A DNA stretch of 7,376 bases from Spirochaetaceae bacterium (GCA_031257135.1 JAIRPH010000188.1:1-7376), one strand, 5' to 3'. Shown: positions 1 through 6,774, numbered from the stretch's first letter. Numbers and translations are program-made. Notes: a model not told the origin generated them from the letters alone.

Positions 1-17
1 GCCCCCTTCACGAGAAA

Positions 18-2120
18 TTAGGTTTTCATTGCCCGCATCGCGTTGAGGATGGCGATGACGAGAACCCCCACGTCGCCGAAGACCGCCGCCCACATAGTCG
101 CTATGCCGAGCGCGCCCAGCGCGAGAACCGCGCCCTTCACCCCAAGGGCGAACGCGATATTCTGCGCCACAATCCGCCGAGTCTTCCGGGCGATGCGGAA
201 GGCCAACGGAATCTTCGACGGCTCATCGGTCATAAGCACCACGTCCGCCGCTTCAATCGCCGCGTCGGAACCGACGCCGCCCATCGCAACGCCCACATCG
301 CTCCGGGCAAGGGACGGCGCGTCGTTTATGCCATCCCCGACAAATACCGTCTTTCCGGCAGTTTCCCCCGCCAAAGCCTCAAACCGCTCAACCTTCTGCT
401 GAGGCAGTAACTCGGTATACGCCGCGTCAAGCCCAAGATCGCAGGCGATCTTCTCGCCGACAGCTTTACTGTCTCCGGTGAGCATAACGATCCGCTTCAC
501 CCCAAGGGAACGCAGTTCTACTATCGACTGTTTTGCATCGCTTTTCAGCTCGTCCGCGATGAGCAAATATCCGGCAAACGCGCCGTTTATTGCAAGATAT
601 ACCGCAGTTCCCAGGTCATCGGCAGGCGTAACCGGTATTCCCGCGGATTCGAGAAGATTCGCGTTTCCCGCTAAAACCTTCTCTCCCCGAATAACCGCGG
701 AGATGCCTTTGCCCGCAATTTCTTCGTAATCCGATATATCCGGGGAATCGATTTTTTTCCCGTAAGCCTTTTGAATCGACAGAGCAATCGGATGAGCCGA
801 ATACGCTTCCGCAGAAGCGGCTAAACGCAGTAATTCTGTTTCACTCATCGCAGGAGAAAAAATTTTCGTTACTTTAAATATCCCCTTCGTGAGCGTTCCT
901 GTCTTATCAAACACTACGGTATCCGCGCCGGCGAGGGCTTCAAGATAACTGCTTCCCTTAACGAGAATCCCTTTTCGGGAAGCTCCGCCGATTCCCGCGA
1001 AAAAACTCAGGGGAATCGAAATAACCAGCGCGCACGGACAAGACACCACCAGAAACACTAACGCGCGATGCGCCCAATCCGCGAAACGGGCGTCAGGCAA
1101 AAACAGCGGCGGCAGTACCGCTAAAGCCAGCGCGGAAAACACGACCGCCGGCGTGTAGTACCGCGCGAATTTGGCGATAAAATTTTCCGCCGGAGCTTTT
1201 CGGCTTCCCGCGTTCTGCACGAGATCGAGAATTTTGGAAACCGTGGATTCTCCGAAAGTTTTACTCACTGCTAAGGTGAGAAGCCCGTTTTTGCAGATTG
1301 AACCGGAAAGCGCGGAACTGCCCGGACCGACGTCTTTCGGCAGGGATTCTCCGGTGAGGGCGGAAACGTCCAGCGCGGAAAATCCGTCGGTAACTACGCC
1401 GTCGAGGGGAATTTTTTCGCCCGGCTTTACGACGATGCAGTCTCCGACTCGGACGGTTTCCGGGGAAACCCGCTGGATTCCGGCGGAGGTTTTCAGGTTT
1501 GCGTAGTCCGGGCGGATGTCCATCAGCGCGGCTATGGACCTGCGGGAACGCCTCACCGCGAGGGCTTGGAAGGCTTCGCCGATTTGGTAGAAAACCATCA
1601 CCGCAACGCCTTCGGGGTACTCGCCTATGACGAACGCGCCGATAGTGGCGATGCTCATCAGGAAGTTTTCGTCGAAAATTTCGCCTTTGAGGATGTTTCG
1701 GACCGCCCGGAGGAGGACATCCCCGCCGACGAGCAGATAACTTGCGAGGAAAATCCCCAATTCGAGGTAATGCGGGAGATTTAAGACCAATCCGGCGACG
1801 AACAGCCCGCCGCCGAGGATGAATCTTCCCCGGCCGAGCAGTTTCGCGCCGGGTTTTTCCGTTTCGGCGGAGTCTGCGGAAGCGGACGCGTCTTTTAATC
1901 GGATGTCCGGTTCGAGTTCCCGGATGATGCCGCCGGTTTTGGTCATAATATCGTCCCAAGAGCCTGCGCTGTCCGCTTCGATGGTGAGTTTTTGCGCGGT
2001 AAAGTCGATAACCGCCCGGTTTACGCCTTTGATTACCGCGACGTGCTTTTCGATTTTCGCCGCGCACTTGGGACAGCAGAGGTTTTGCAGGAGATATTCC
2101 CGTTTCAGAGCCGCTTCCAT
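18..2120 (-). CDS. cadA: P1B-2 type Zn(II)/Cd(II)/Pb(II)-translocating P-type ATPase
   Basis: This is an inner-membrane pump that uses ATP to export soft divalent metals. Visible in the 700-residue protein, in order: an N-terminal HMA domain with metal site CCPKC (residues 15-19); hydrophobic segments around 100-185; the actuator motif TGES (256-259); the membrane metal site CPC (361-363); the phosphorylation motif DKTGT (Asp405); the HP dipeptide (443-444) of the nucleotide domain; and GDGIND (595-600). The last two membrane segments carry a Lys (662) and an Asp (683, in GDVGV). That pair, with CPC, is the known signature of the Zn/Cd/Pb subgroup and argues against a copper pump. Length is normal for the family. 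The ATG at 2120 has a GGAGGA ribosome site overlapping the stop of the upstream HMA gene, so translation is probably coupled. The odd feature is the third cysteine directly before CxxC, where ZntA-type pumps usually have Asp. The exact metal cannot be told from sequence; zntA would be an equally good name. Confidence 0.95.
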   Translation of the reverse strand: MEAALKREYLLQNLCCPKCAAKIEKHVAVIKGVNRAVIDFTAQKLTIEADSAGSWDDIMTKTGGIIRELEPDIRLKDASASADSAETEKPGAKLLGRGRFILGGGLFVAGLVLNLPHYLELGIFLASYLLVGGDVLLRAVRNILKGEIFDENFLMSIATIGAFVIGEYPEGVAVMVFYQIGEAFQALAVRRSRRSIAALMDIRPDYANLKTSAGIQRVSPETVRVGDCIVVKPGEKIPLDGVVTDGFSALDVSALTGESLPKDVGPGSSALSGSICKNGLLTLAVSKTFGESTVSKILDLVQNAGSRKAPAENFIAKFARYYTPAVVFSALALAVLPPLFLPDARFADWAHRALVFLVVSCPCALVISIPLSFFAGIGGASRKGILVKGSSYLEALAGADTVVFDKTGTLTKGIFKVTKIFSPAMSETELLRLAASAEAYSAHPIALSIQKAYGKKIDSPDISDYEEIAGKGISAVIRGEKVLAGNANLLESAGIPVTPADDLGTAVYLAINGAFAGYLLIADELKSDAKQSIVELRSLGVKRIVMLTGDSKAVGEKIACDLGLDAAYTELLPQQKVERFEALAGETAGKTVFVGDGINDAPSLARSDVGVAMGGVGSDAAIEAADVVLMTDEPSKIPLAFRIARKTRRIVAQNIAFALGVKGAVLALGALGIATMWAAVFGDVGVLVIAILNAMRAMKT

Positions 2121-2130
2121 TGGATCCTCC

Positions 2131-2352
2131 TCAGCCTGCTTTTACGATGATGTCTTCATCGACGATTCGGGCTATTGCCGCGACATCCGGCAGAAAGTCC
2201 GAGGTTCCGTCCTCGACTTCGAGGGTGAGCCGTTTTGAAGAAAAATCCACCGCCGCATTCCTGACCCCGGCGAGCCTGCCGGTTTGGGCTTCGATTTTCG
2301 CCGCGCAGTTCGGACAGCACAGGCCGTCTAAAAGATAATTTTTTTTCGTCAT
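2131..2352 (-). CDS. Small free-standing heavy-metal-associated (HMA) domain protein
   Basis: A 73-residue protein made of essentially one ferredoxin-like HMA domain, expected to be cytosolic. Its metal loop is GLCCPNCAAKIE, with cysteines at residues 12, 13 and 16. It closely resembles the N-terminal domain of the ATPase encoded 10 bases downstream: both share the CCPxCAAKIE core, a GV..A.VDF stretch and a basic residue followed by LT.E. They look like products of a duplication or of fission from a two-HMA ATPase. The ATG at 2352 follows AAGGAG at six bases spacing. By analogy with CopZ-like chaperones it may deliver metal to the pump or buffer it; that role is inference. Its promoter region carries an SmtB-type operator (2377-2392), so it should be metal-inducible along with the ATPase. 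Confidence 0.88.
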   Translation of the reverse strand: MTKKNYLLDGLCCPNCAAKIEAQTGRLAGVRNAAVDFSSKRLTLEVEDGTSDFLPDVAAIARIVDEDIIVKAG

Positions 2353-2373
2353 AGCATACTCCTTAAATATGAT

Positions 2374-2395
2374 CAGTTGATAATTCGTTCAACTG
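2374..2395. promoter_or_regulatory. Second SmtB/ArsR-type operator, upstream of the HMA-ATPase genes
   Basis: A perfect 7-bp inverted repeat, CAGTTGA and TCAACTG separated by 8 bases. Its 16-bp core TTGATAATTCGTTCAA matches the layout of the operator in front of the sensor gene (TTGAA-N6-TTCAA) with one arm position changed, and both sites share the string CAGTTGAAC. On the minus strand a TTGAAC and a TATTTA hexamer 17 bases apart overlap it. However, that -10 (2364-2369) sits on the ribosome site of the HMA gene, so those exact boxes would leave almost no leader, and the true promoter is uncertain. Binding by the ArsR protein encoded at 2492-2854 is the natural inference. Confidence 0.6.
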
Positions 2396-2462
2396 TTTTT
2401 TCTAATTTTCTTCTAAAAGATTTTTTACTCAGTATCTTCTTTAAAAAAAGAAAAAGATTTTT

Positions 2463-2487
2463 AAAAAAAAGAAAACCCGCCGGCGGG
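2463..2487 (-). terminator. Probable terminator after the ArsR-family gene
   Basis: Five bases after the minus-strand stop codon lies the 12-base palindrome CCCGCCGGCGGG (2476-2487), able to form a GC hairpin with a CCGG loop. On the minus strand it is followed directly by TTTTCTTTTTTTT. The stem is short (4 bp), so termination may be partial and some read-through into the HMA and ATPase genes is likely. Confidence 0.5.
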
Positions 2488-2491
2488 AAGC

Positions 2492-2854
2492 CTACTCTTT
2501 GATGTGGACGAGTCCTTGGTCAAAGATGGTCCCTACGTGGTCGTCTTCTAGGGAATAGTAGACGACTTTTCCTTCCCGCCGGTACTTGACGAGCCGGGTT
2601 TGTCTGAGGGTTCGCAGTTGGTGGGAAATGGCGGATTTGCTCATTCCCAGAAGGGCGGCGATATCGCAGACGCACATTTCGGCGTTCAGGAGCGCGCAGA
2701 TGATTTTGACCCGGGTAGAGTCGCTGAAAACTTTGAAGAGGTCCGCCAAATTCAGCAGGAGGTCTTCTTCGGGCATTTTCCCCCGGACTTGGGCTACGAC
2801 TTCTTCGTGCAGGACCGTACAATCGAGGCTTTCAAGGTCTATATCTTTCGCCAT
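2492..2854 (-). CDS. SmtB/CadC-type ArsR-family metal-sensing repressor
   Basis: A 120-residue winged-helix repressor that should bind the operators at 2870-2885 and 2377-2392 and release them when Zn, Cd or Pb binds. The helix-turn-helix is visible as VCDIAALLGMSKSAISHQLRTL (about 62-83), followed by the wing REGKVVYYSL (93-102). Ligands of both known metal sites are present. The alpha5 site has Asp104, His106, His117 and Glu120, and the alpha3N site has Cys61, Asp64, Cys12 and His16, with an extra Cys63 giving the CVCD motif. The alpha5 numbering is the same as in cyanobacterial SmtB. The ATG at 2854 has GAGG six bases upstream. It is the first gene of the metal-efflux module and probably autoregulated. 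I assign the family confidently but not a specific symbol (smtB, ziaR and cadC are all candidates). Confidence 0.93.
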   Translation of the reverse strand: MAKDIDLESLDCTVLHEEVVAQVRGKMPEEDLLLNLADLFKVFSDSTRVKIICALLNAEMCVCDIAALLGMSKSAISHQLRTLRQTRLVKYRREGKVVYYSLEDDHVGTIFDQGLVHIKE

Positions 2855-2869
2855 ACCATCCTCAAACAG

Positions 2870-2885
2870 TTGAACATATATTCAA
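2870..2885. promoter_or_regulatory. SmtB/ArsR operator of the sensor gene
   Basis: A perfect inverted repeat TTGAA-CATATA-TTCAA, which is the TGAA-N6-TTCA core known for SmtB/CadC-family operators. Its last base overlaps the minus-strand -10 box of the sensor promoter and it covers the expected transcription start, a position typical for repression. It lies 15 bases upstream of the sensor's start codon. Confidence 0.8.
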
Positions 2886-2913
2886 ATATAGCATAAACAA
2901 AATTTCTTGTCAA
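2885..2913 (-). promoter_or_regulatory. Sigma70-type promoter of the ArsR-family gene
   Basis: On the minus strand, TTGACA (2913-2908) and TATATT (2890-2885) are separated by exactly 17 bases, a near-perfect housekeeping promoter. The operator begins at the last base of the -10 box, so the strong promoter would be silenced without metal. Confidence 0.85.
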
Positions 2914-2933
2914 ATTCTTTTTTTCGGTATATT
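2907..2933 (+). promoter_or_regulatory. Possible plus-strand promoter for rseP
   Basis: TTGTCA (2907-2912) and TATATT (2928-2933) lie 15 bases apart, shorter than ideal. The -35 box is the reverse face of the sensor's TTGACA, so the divergent promoters would share these bases. A start near 2940 would give rseP a leader of about 85 bases. An alternative with better spacing is TTGTCA (2987-2992), 17 bases, TACACT (3010-3015), but that would make rseP almost leaderless. Confidence 0.35.
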
Positions 2934-3025
2934 CCGTTACTCGGCGGGGCTTGACGGCAAGTCTCCTGCGGTTTTGACCGAAAGGCTTGTCATGATCGCG
3001 GCGTTTCGATACACTAAGGAAACGT

Positions 3026-4375
3026 ATGCTTATTATAAAAATACTATTAGGTTTTCTTGGTCTCGGGATTGTGGTATTTGTTCATGAACTTGGACATTTT
3101 CTTGCGGCTCGAGCCGTAGGTATTGATGTGGAAGCCTTTTCCTTAGGCTGGGGTAATCCTATTTTGAAAAAAAAGATAGGCCATGTTGAATATCGTATCG
3201 GGATGTTTCCGGTCGGAGGCTACTGCAAGATGCGGGGAGAAAGCGAATTTCAGGAAGCCTATGAAAACCGGAAAAACGCGGTCCCGCCGGTTCCGGGGAC
3301 GTATATGGGCGCAAGTCCCTGGCGGCGTATTATCACCTGCGTTGCGGGTCCGCTTTTTAATCTTATCTTTGCGGTGCTGGCTTTTTCGGTTATCTGGGGG
3401 ATGGGCTTTAAGGTAAGCACGCTGGAAAACAAAATTGTCCTGAGTTCTACTATTACTCCCGGAGAGCGGTATCCCGCGGATGAGGCGGACCTTCAAACCG
3501 GAGACCGGATCATTGAAATCGGCGGCAAGCCTATTAATTACTACCATGATATTCGGGAACAAATTGCGGTCAATCCGGAGAAAACCTTGTCTCTCAAGGT
3601 CGAGCGGGACGGGGCTGTTCGGGACCTCACGATAAAGCCGCACATGGATAAAAGTACCGGAGAAGGCAAGATCGGGGTTTATTTTTGGAACGATCCGGTA
3701 GTGGATGCGGTAACTCCCGGAAGTCCCGCGGACATCGGCGGGCTTAAACCCGGAGACCGGCTTCTCAGGGTCAATGGCGAACCGGTTCCGTATACGGTGG
3801 CATTGCTTCCTATTATAGAGCGTCAGCCGCCGGTGCTGTCAGTGGAGTATGAACGGAACGGGCGGGCTGGTCAGACCGATCTCATTATGGCGTATCCTGC
3901 CGGAGATATAGGAATATCCTATCGGACGGTGGAGTATCAGACGCCGCGGCTTTCTCCGGCTGGGGCGATTGCCAAAGGCTCCGCCGAGGCGTGGAAGACC
4001 TTAGCCATATCGGTCCGCAGTTTCGCGCTGTTATTCAAGGGCATTGATCTTACTCAAGCCGTATCCGGTCCGGTGAGGATTACCTATATGGTCGGCGATG
4101 TGGCAACGGAAGGGTTCGGGCAGAGTTTCGCTGACGGACTGCGTTCTATGGCGAATTTTCTTTCGCTTATTTCTATTGCGCTTTGTATTATGAATCTTCT
4201 GCCGATTCCCATTGTTGACGGCGGGATGATCCTGCTGTGGCTGGTTGAAGGAATCACTCGGAAGCCTCTGCACCCGCGGATAATTACCGGGTTCCAAGCT
4301 GTCGGGGCGGTACTTATTTTCGGGCTTATGGCGTTTGCGCTGTTTGGGGATATTCTTTATTTTGTACGCCGCTAA
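3026..4375 (+). CDS. rseP: RseP-like site-2 intramembrane zinc metalloprotease
   Basis: An integral membrane protease that cuts transmembrane segments of substrates such as anti-sigma factors or signal-peptide remnants. The active-site motif HELGH is at residues 20-24 in the first membrane helix, and the second conserved motif NLLPIPIVDGG at 390-400 supplies the third zinc ligand (Asp398). Between them are a membrane segment near 103-127 and two PDZ domains (about 130-205 and 222-290), the second with the clear loop SPADIGGLKPGDRLLRVNGEPV. Further membrane helices lie near 372-395 and 423-445. The 449-residue length fits the two-PDZ RseP group. The ATG at 3026 follows TAAGGA. In many bacteria rseP sits with dxr, cdsA, uppS and frr; none of these is adjacent here, where the left neighbour is a divergent metal regulator and the right one a WD40-like protein overlapping by 14 bases. 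The physiological substrate cannot be inferred. Confidence 0.93.
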   Translation: MLIIKILLGFLGLGIVVFVHELGHFLAARAVGIDVEAFSLGWGNPILKKKIGHVEYRIGMFPVGGYCKMRGESEFQEAYENRKNAVPPVPGTYMGASPWRRIITCVAGPLFNLIFAVLAFSVIWGMGFKVSTLENKIVLSSTITPGERYPADEADLQTGDRIIEIGGKPINYYHDIREQIAVNPEKTLSLKVERDGAVRDLTIKPHMDKSTGEGKIGVYFWNDPVVDAVTPGSPADIGGLKPGDRLLRVNGEPVPYTVALLPIIERQPPVLSVEYERNGRAGQTDLIMAYPAGDIGISYRTVEYQTPRLSPAGAIAKGSAEAWKTLAISVRSFALLFKGIDLTQAVSGPVRITYMVGDVATEGFGQSFADGLRSMANFLSLISIALCIMNLLPIPIVDGGMILLWLVEGITRKPLHPRIITGFQAVGAVLIFGLMAFALFGDILYFVRR

Positions 4376-6314
4376 AATAAAAATCGGACTTATTTTGTTT
4401 GGGCTGGTTGGGGGGTCTTGTTTATCCGCTCAGTATCAGACTGGTTTTGCGCTTCCCGGCGGGCATCGGGGGGCGGTGAACGTTTTGATTGACGACGACC
4501 GGGGGCGGCTTCTCAGCGCGGGGGCGGATGGGTTTCTTGAAATCTGGGATGCTCGGCGGGGCGTCGCGCTGGAGCGGTTTCAGGTGAGTCTACAGTCCAT
4601 TCAGGGCATGACGGCTCATCCTCGATTGTCTCAGATCGGGGTGTTGGGGAGCGACGAAATCGGGATATATCATGTTTCCATCTGGGATTATGAAACTAAA
4701 GAGCGGCGGTTTACCCTAACCTTTAGAGATACCATATCGTATATTACCTATTCCGCGGGCGGGACCTATCTGATTGCGGTGCGGAGCGGCAGAGCTTCGG
4801 CGGTTTTCATTCACGCCGAAACCGGAGAAATCCTGCAAACGCTGGATACCGCCGGACCTGCGAGTTTTGCGGCTACCGGCAAATCCGAGCGGACTATGAT
4901 AACCTATCTGCCTTCAGGAACGCTTTCCTACTGGGATTTGAATACCGGACAAGAGATTCGGCGTTTCGCCGCGCCTCCCCGAATAAGCTCGCCGATCTTA
5001 TTCGGCAACAACCGGTTTCTCGGGGGCATCGATGCGAACGGACTGGTGATACTCGATGCGACGTCCGGCGCGGCGCTTATTCGGGATCGCATCATTACCC
5101 AAGGCTTTCTCCTGCCGGTTAGACCGGAATCTTCTGAGTTCATCGGGCTTGAGGTAGGGGCTTACGGGTCTATGTTTTATCACTTCGTTTTAACCGGCGC
5201 GGGAAAGCTGGGGCTTAAAACCTCATGGATGGTTTCGGGAGAGATTCCAGCCATTACCAGCGCGGCTCTCGCGGGCGACGCCCTCGTCTTAGGAACCGCC
5301 GACGGAACCCTATGGCTCGGCATGAAGGACGGCTCAGCGCGGCGTCTACAGACTGAAACGAAAACTCAGCGTTTCGTTGCGGAAGCCGCGGTTTCAGGGG
5401 ATAATCTGGTTTTTCTCACTCGAAACCGGGCTTTGGGCTTTGTCCCGCTGGATTACTGGAACCTTGAGTACATCCGGCTTGAGCCTGCCTCGTATACCCA
5501 GATTACCGCGGGAAGAGAGGGACTGATTCTCTGGCAGGATGAGCATATCCGGTCTGTCCCGACGCTTCGGGTTCCGAGCGGCGAGGACATTCCTATAAAT
5601 CTCGGCTTGCGGTTTCCCTTGCGTTCAGTGGCGATGCAGGATGATCAGGCGTTGTTTCTGGACGCGCTTGGAAACATCCGGGTAATTTCTCTAAAAACGC
5701 ATACTTCGGTATTTTCATTTTCCTCGATGGCGGCGTTGGATGCGGTTTTTCTCAACAGGGACAACATTCTCATAAGCCGCGGGGCGGTTTCCGGGAACAC
5801 GCCGTTTTTGATGGTGAACATCAGCACCGGCGAAACCGTGCCGCTGGCTTATCCGGCTTCCGCCGGCGCGCGAGTATACGTCGGTCCCAGTGGGATTCCC
5901 TACGGCGTGGCAATAGAGCAGGGAGAAGGCGTCGTTAAAACCGCGGTTCTCAGGCTGAACCTTACGAATCCGGTTCTGACGGCTAAACTGTTTGAATGTG
6001 AGGGAGAAGATACCGCTTTCGGCCTAGCCGAATCCGGCGGACGGCTGACGGCTACCTTAGGCGGCTACGGGGCGTTCTTCTACGACGAAGCCGGCGCGCC
6101 TAAGCCTTTGGAGCGCGGTCCGGGATTTCCGCTTCGTCTTATCAATGCAGGCAGATATTTGATTACTCTTGACGCCGAAGGCAGTATTGCGTGGCATGAT
6201 CCGGGAACCGGAAAATTACTCGCTTTGCTCCGTTTGTACGACGATGATACATGGCTTCTGCAAGCGGTATACGACCGGCAGTGGATGGTATTCACCGGAA
6301 ACACCGGATATTAG
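4362..6314 (+). CDS. Secreted WD40-like beta-propeller protein, function unknown
   Basis: No ATG fits the start of this frame. TTG at 4362 is preferred because it is preceded by GGGGA and opens a good signal peptide: a lysine-containing n-region, a hydrophobic core, then GGSCLSAQ. Cleavage after LSA (Ala23) would give a periplasmic protein; Cys20 could alternatively be a relaxed spirochaetal lipobox. The frame is open back to a TTG at 4335. The 650-residue product is built of degenerate beta-propeller repeats. Clear ones include GH...SAGADGFLEIWD (about 34-63), a second ending SIWDYETKER (near 107), and SYWDLNTGQEIRRF (near 190). AWHDPGTGKLLALL occurs close to the C-terminus. There is no kinase, caspase or other catalytic domain. 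The start overlaps the end of rseP by 14 bases, suggesting translational coupling and perhaps a shared envelope role. The C-terminus ends abruptly at GNTGY, and a neighbouring frame stays open to 6357, so a late frameshift is possible. Confidence 0.82.
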   Translation: MYAAKIKIGLILFGLVGGSCLSAQYQTGFALPGGHRGAVNVLIDDDRGRLLSAGADGFLEIWDARRGVALERFQVSLQSIQGMTAHPRLSQIGVLGSDEIGIYHVSIWDYETKERRFTLTFRDTISYITYSAGGTYLIAVRSGRASAVFIHAETGEILQTLDTAGPASFAATGKSERTMITYLPSGTLSYWDLNTGQEIRRFAAPPRISSPILFGNNRFLGGIDANGLVILDATSGAALIRDRIITQGFLLPVRPESSEFIGLEVGAYGSMFYHFVLTGAGKLGLKTSWMVSGEIPAITSAALAGDALVLGTADGTLWLGMKDGSARRLQTETKTQRFVAEAAVSGDNLVFLTRNRALGFVPLDYWNLEYIRLEPASYTQITAGREGLILWQDEHIRSVPTLRVPSGEDIPINLGLRFPLRSVAMQDDQALFLDALGNIRVISLKTHTSVFSFSSMAALDAVFLNRDNILISRGAVSGNTPFLMVNISTGETVPLAYPASAGARVYVGPSGIPYGVAIEQGEGVVKTAVLRLNLTNPVLTAKLFECEGEDTAFGLAESGGRLTATLGGYGAFFYDEAGAPKPLERGPGFPLRLINAGRYLITLDAEGSIAWHDPGTGKLLALLRLYDDDTWLLQAVYDRQWMVFTGNTGY

Positions 6315-6370
6315 CCGCCTTCAGCTTGCGTTATATGATAAGTCCAATCTCTTATAAAAAATAGAAAAAA

Positions 6371-6490
6371 GAAAAAAAGACGAGAAACGCATCGGAGGAG
6401 GAAAACGCAAAAGACCCAAAAATCTTTCGCCTCGTATTTTGTTATGCCGGCAAAATACATAACCGATGCGGTTCCGCGTCTTTTCTTTAA
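6371..6490. terminator. Branched hairpin element, probable bidirectional terminator
   Basis: A long imperfect stem (6379-6395 with 6463-6480, 15 pairs on the plus strand plus two mismatches and a bulge) encloses two further hairpins. One is a perfect 8-bp stem GTATTTTG/CAAAATAC (6434-6441 with 6451-6458); the other is 6407-6414 with 6423-6430, capped by an outer GAGG/CCTC. Together they make a three-way junction. Runs of A on the left and T on the right extend the stem and give a U-tract on both strands: plus strand tcttttcttt, minus strand TTTTTTTCTTTTTTC. It lies 57 bases after the WD40-like gene and at the far end of the riboswitch transcript, so it can end both. Two A-C mismatches on the plus strand become G-U pairs on the minus strand, so the minus-strand RNA folds better. 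Confidence 0.6.
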
Positions 6491-6498
6491 AGAGCGGG

Positions 6499-6520
6499 CT
6501 ATACCATACGCGACTCCTTT
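6499..6520 (-). promoter_or_regulatory. Ribosome-binding site and start codon with only a two-codon frame
   Basis: On the minus strand AAAGGAG (6520-6514) is followed after six bases by ATG GTA TAG (6507-6499). The ribosome site is as good as those of the real genes here, yet the frame stops after two codons. It lies about 100 bases downstream of the cobalamin aptamer, exactly where a regulated gene should begin. It may be the relic of a lost gene, or a minimal start-stop frame with a role of its own. Confidence 0.45.
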
Positions 6521-6533
6521 GTTCCGTGCAGTA

Positions 6534-6570
6534 TTAAAGAAAATACCGGATAGGGTTATTCGGTTTTTCT
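6534..6570. terminator. Terminator-like hairpin between riboswitch and start-stop frame
   Basis: The stem ACCGGATA/TATTCGGT (6545-6552 with 6557-6564) has loop GGGT and is extended by AGAAAA/TTTTCT with one bulged base, about 14 pairs in all. On the minus strand it is followed by TTTTCTTTAA and sits 42 bases after the aptamer, the usual place for a riboswitch expression platform. On the plus strand it is followed by TTTTCT and could act as a second terminator for the WD40-like gene. GC content is low, so strength is uncertain. Confidence 0.5.
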
Positions 6571-6611
6571 CAGGCTCATTCCTCGGAACCTAAAAAACAA
6601 GATATATAAAC

Positions 6612-6760
6612 CAAAGTCTCCTGACTTACGGGTTTTAGAGAAGTTTCTGTAAACCTTCCCAACAAATCGTCAGTGGTTGTATCAACAGAAACCGTCCGCC
6701 TTTCGCGAACCCCCGATTACAGTTACGGGCTAGTGAGGGATTTACACCCTGCTTCCTTTG
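6612..6760 (-). promoter_or_regulatory. Cobalamin (vitamin B12) riboswitch
   Basis: Read on the minus strand, the segment carries the conserved blocks of the adenosylcobalamin-type aptamer in the right order. They are GGAAGCAGGGTGTAAATCCC, then CCCGTAACTGTAATCGG, CCACTG, GGGAAGG, and finally the B12 box AGTCAGGAGAC (6626-6616). The closing P1 stem can form between CAAAG (6760-6756) and CTTTG (6616-6612). Length, about 150 bases, is normal. Binding of cobalamin normally shuts off downstream expression through a terminator or a masked ribosome site. A hairpin and a ribosome site do follow, but no gene does: the next 298 bases to the end of the opposite-strand WD40-like gene hold no credible minus-strand frame. 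Confidence 0.9.
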
Positions 6761-6774
6761 AAATTTATGTTTTC

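Noticed and set aside
1..17. Start of another minus-strand gene after the ATPase (a GTG at the very edge)
   Set aside because: Only about 9 bases would be visible and there is no ribosome site at proper spacing.
1261..2067. A 268-residue open frame on the minus strand
   Set aside because: It lies entirely inside the P-type ATPase in another frame and its product is a low-complexity Arg/Pro-rich sequence, a typical shadow of a GC-rich gene.
3143..3643. A 166-residue open frame on the minus strand opposite rseP
   Set aside because: It is antisense to a clear RseP coding region, has no ribosome site I can see, and its product matches no family I recognise.
6169..6357. Independent small gene overlapping the end of the WD40-like gene
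   Set aside because: Most of it is a shadow frame of the larger gene with no ribosome site. Only its last 20 codons are of interest, as a possible frameshifted tail.
6321..6533. A minus-strand stretch without stops downstream of the cobalamin riboswitch
   Set aside because: It has no start codon near its beginning, runs through the branched hairpin and its T-runs, and gives a Phe/Arg-rich product. I do not consider it the missing riboswitch-controlled gene.
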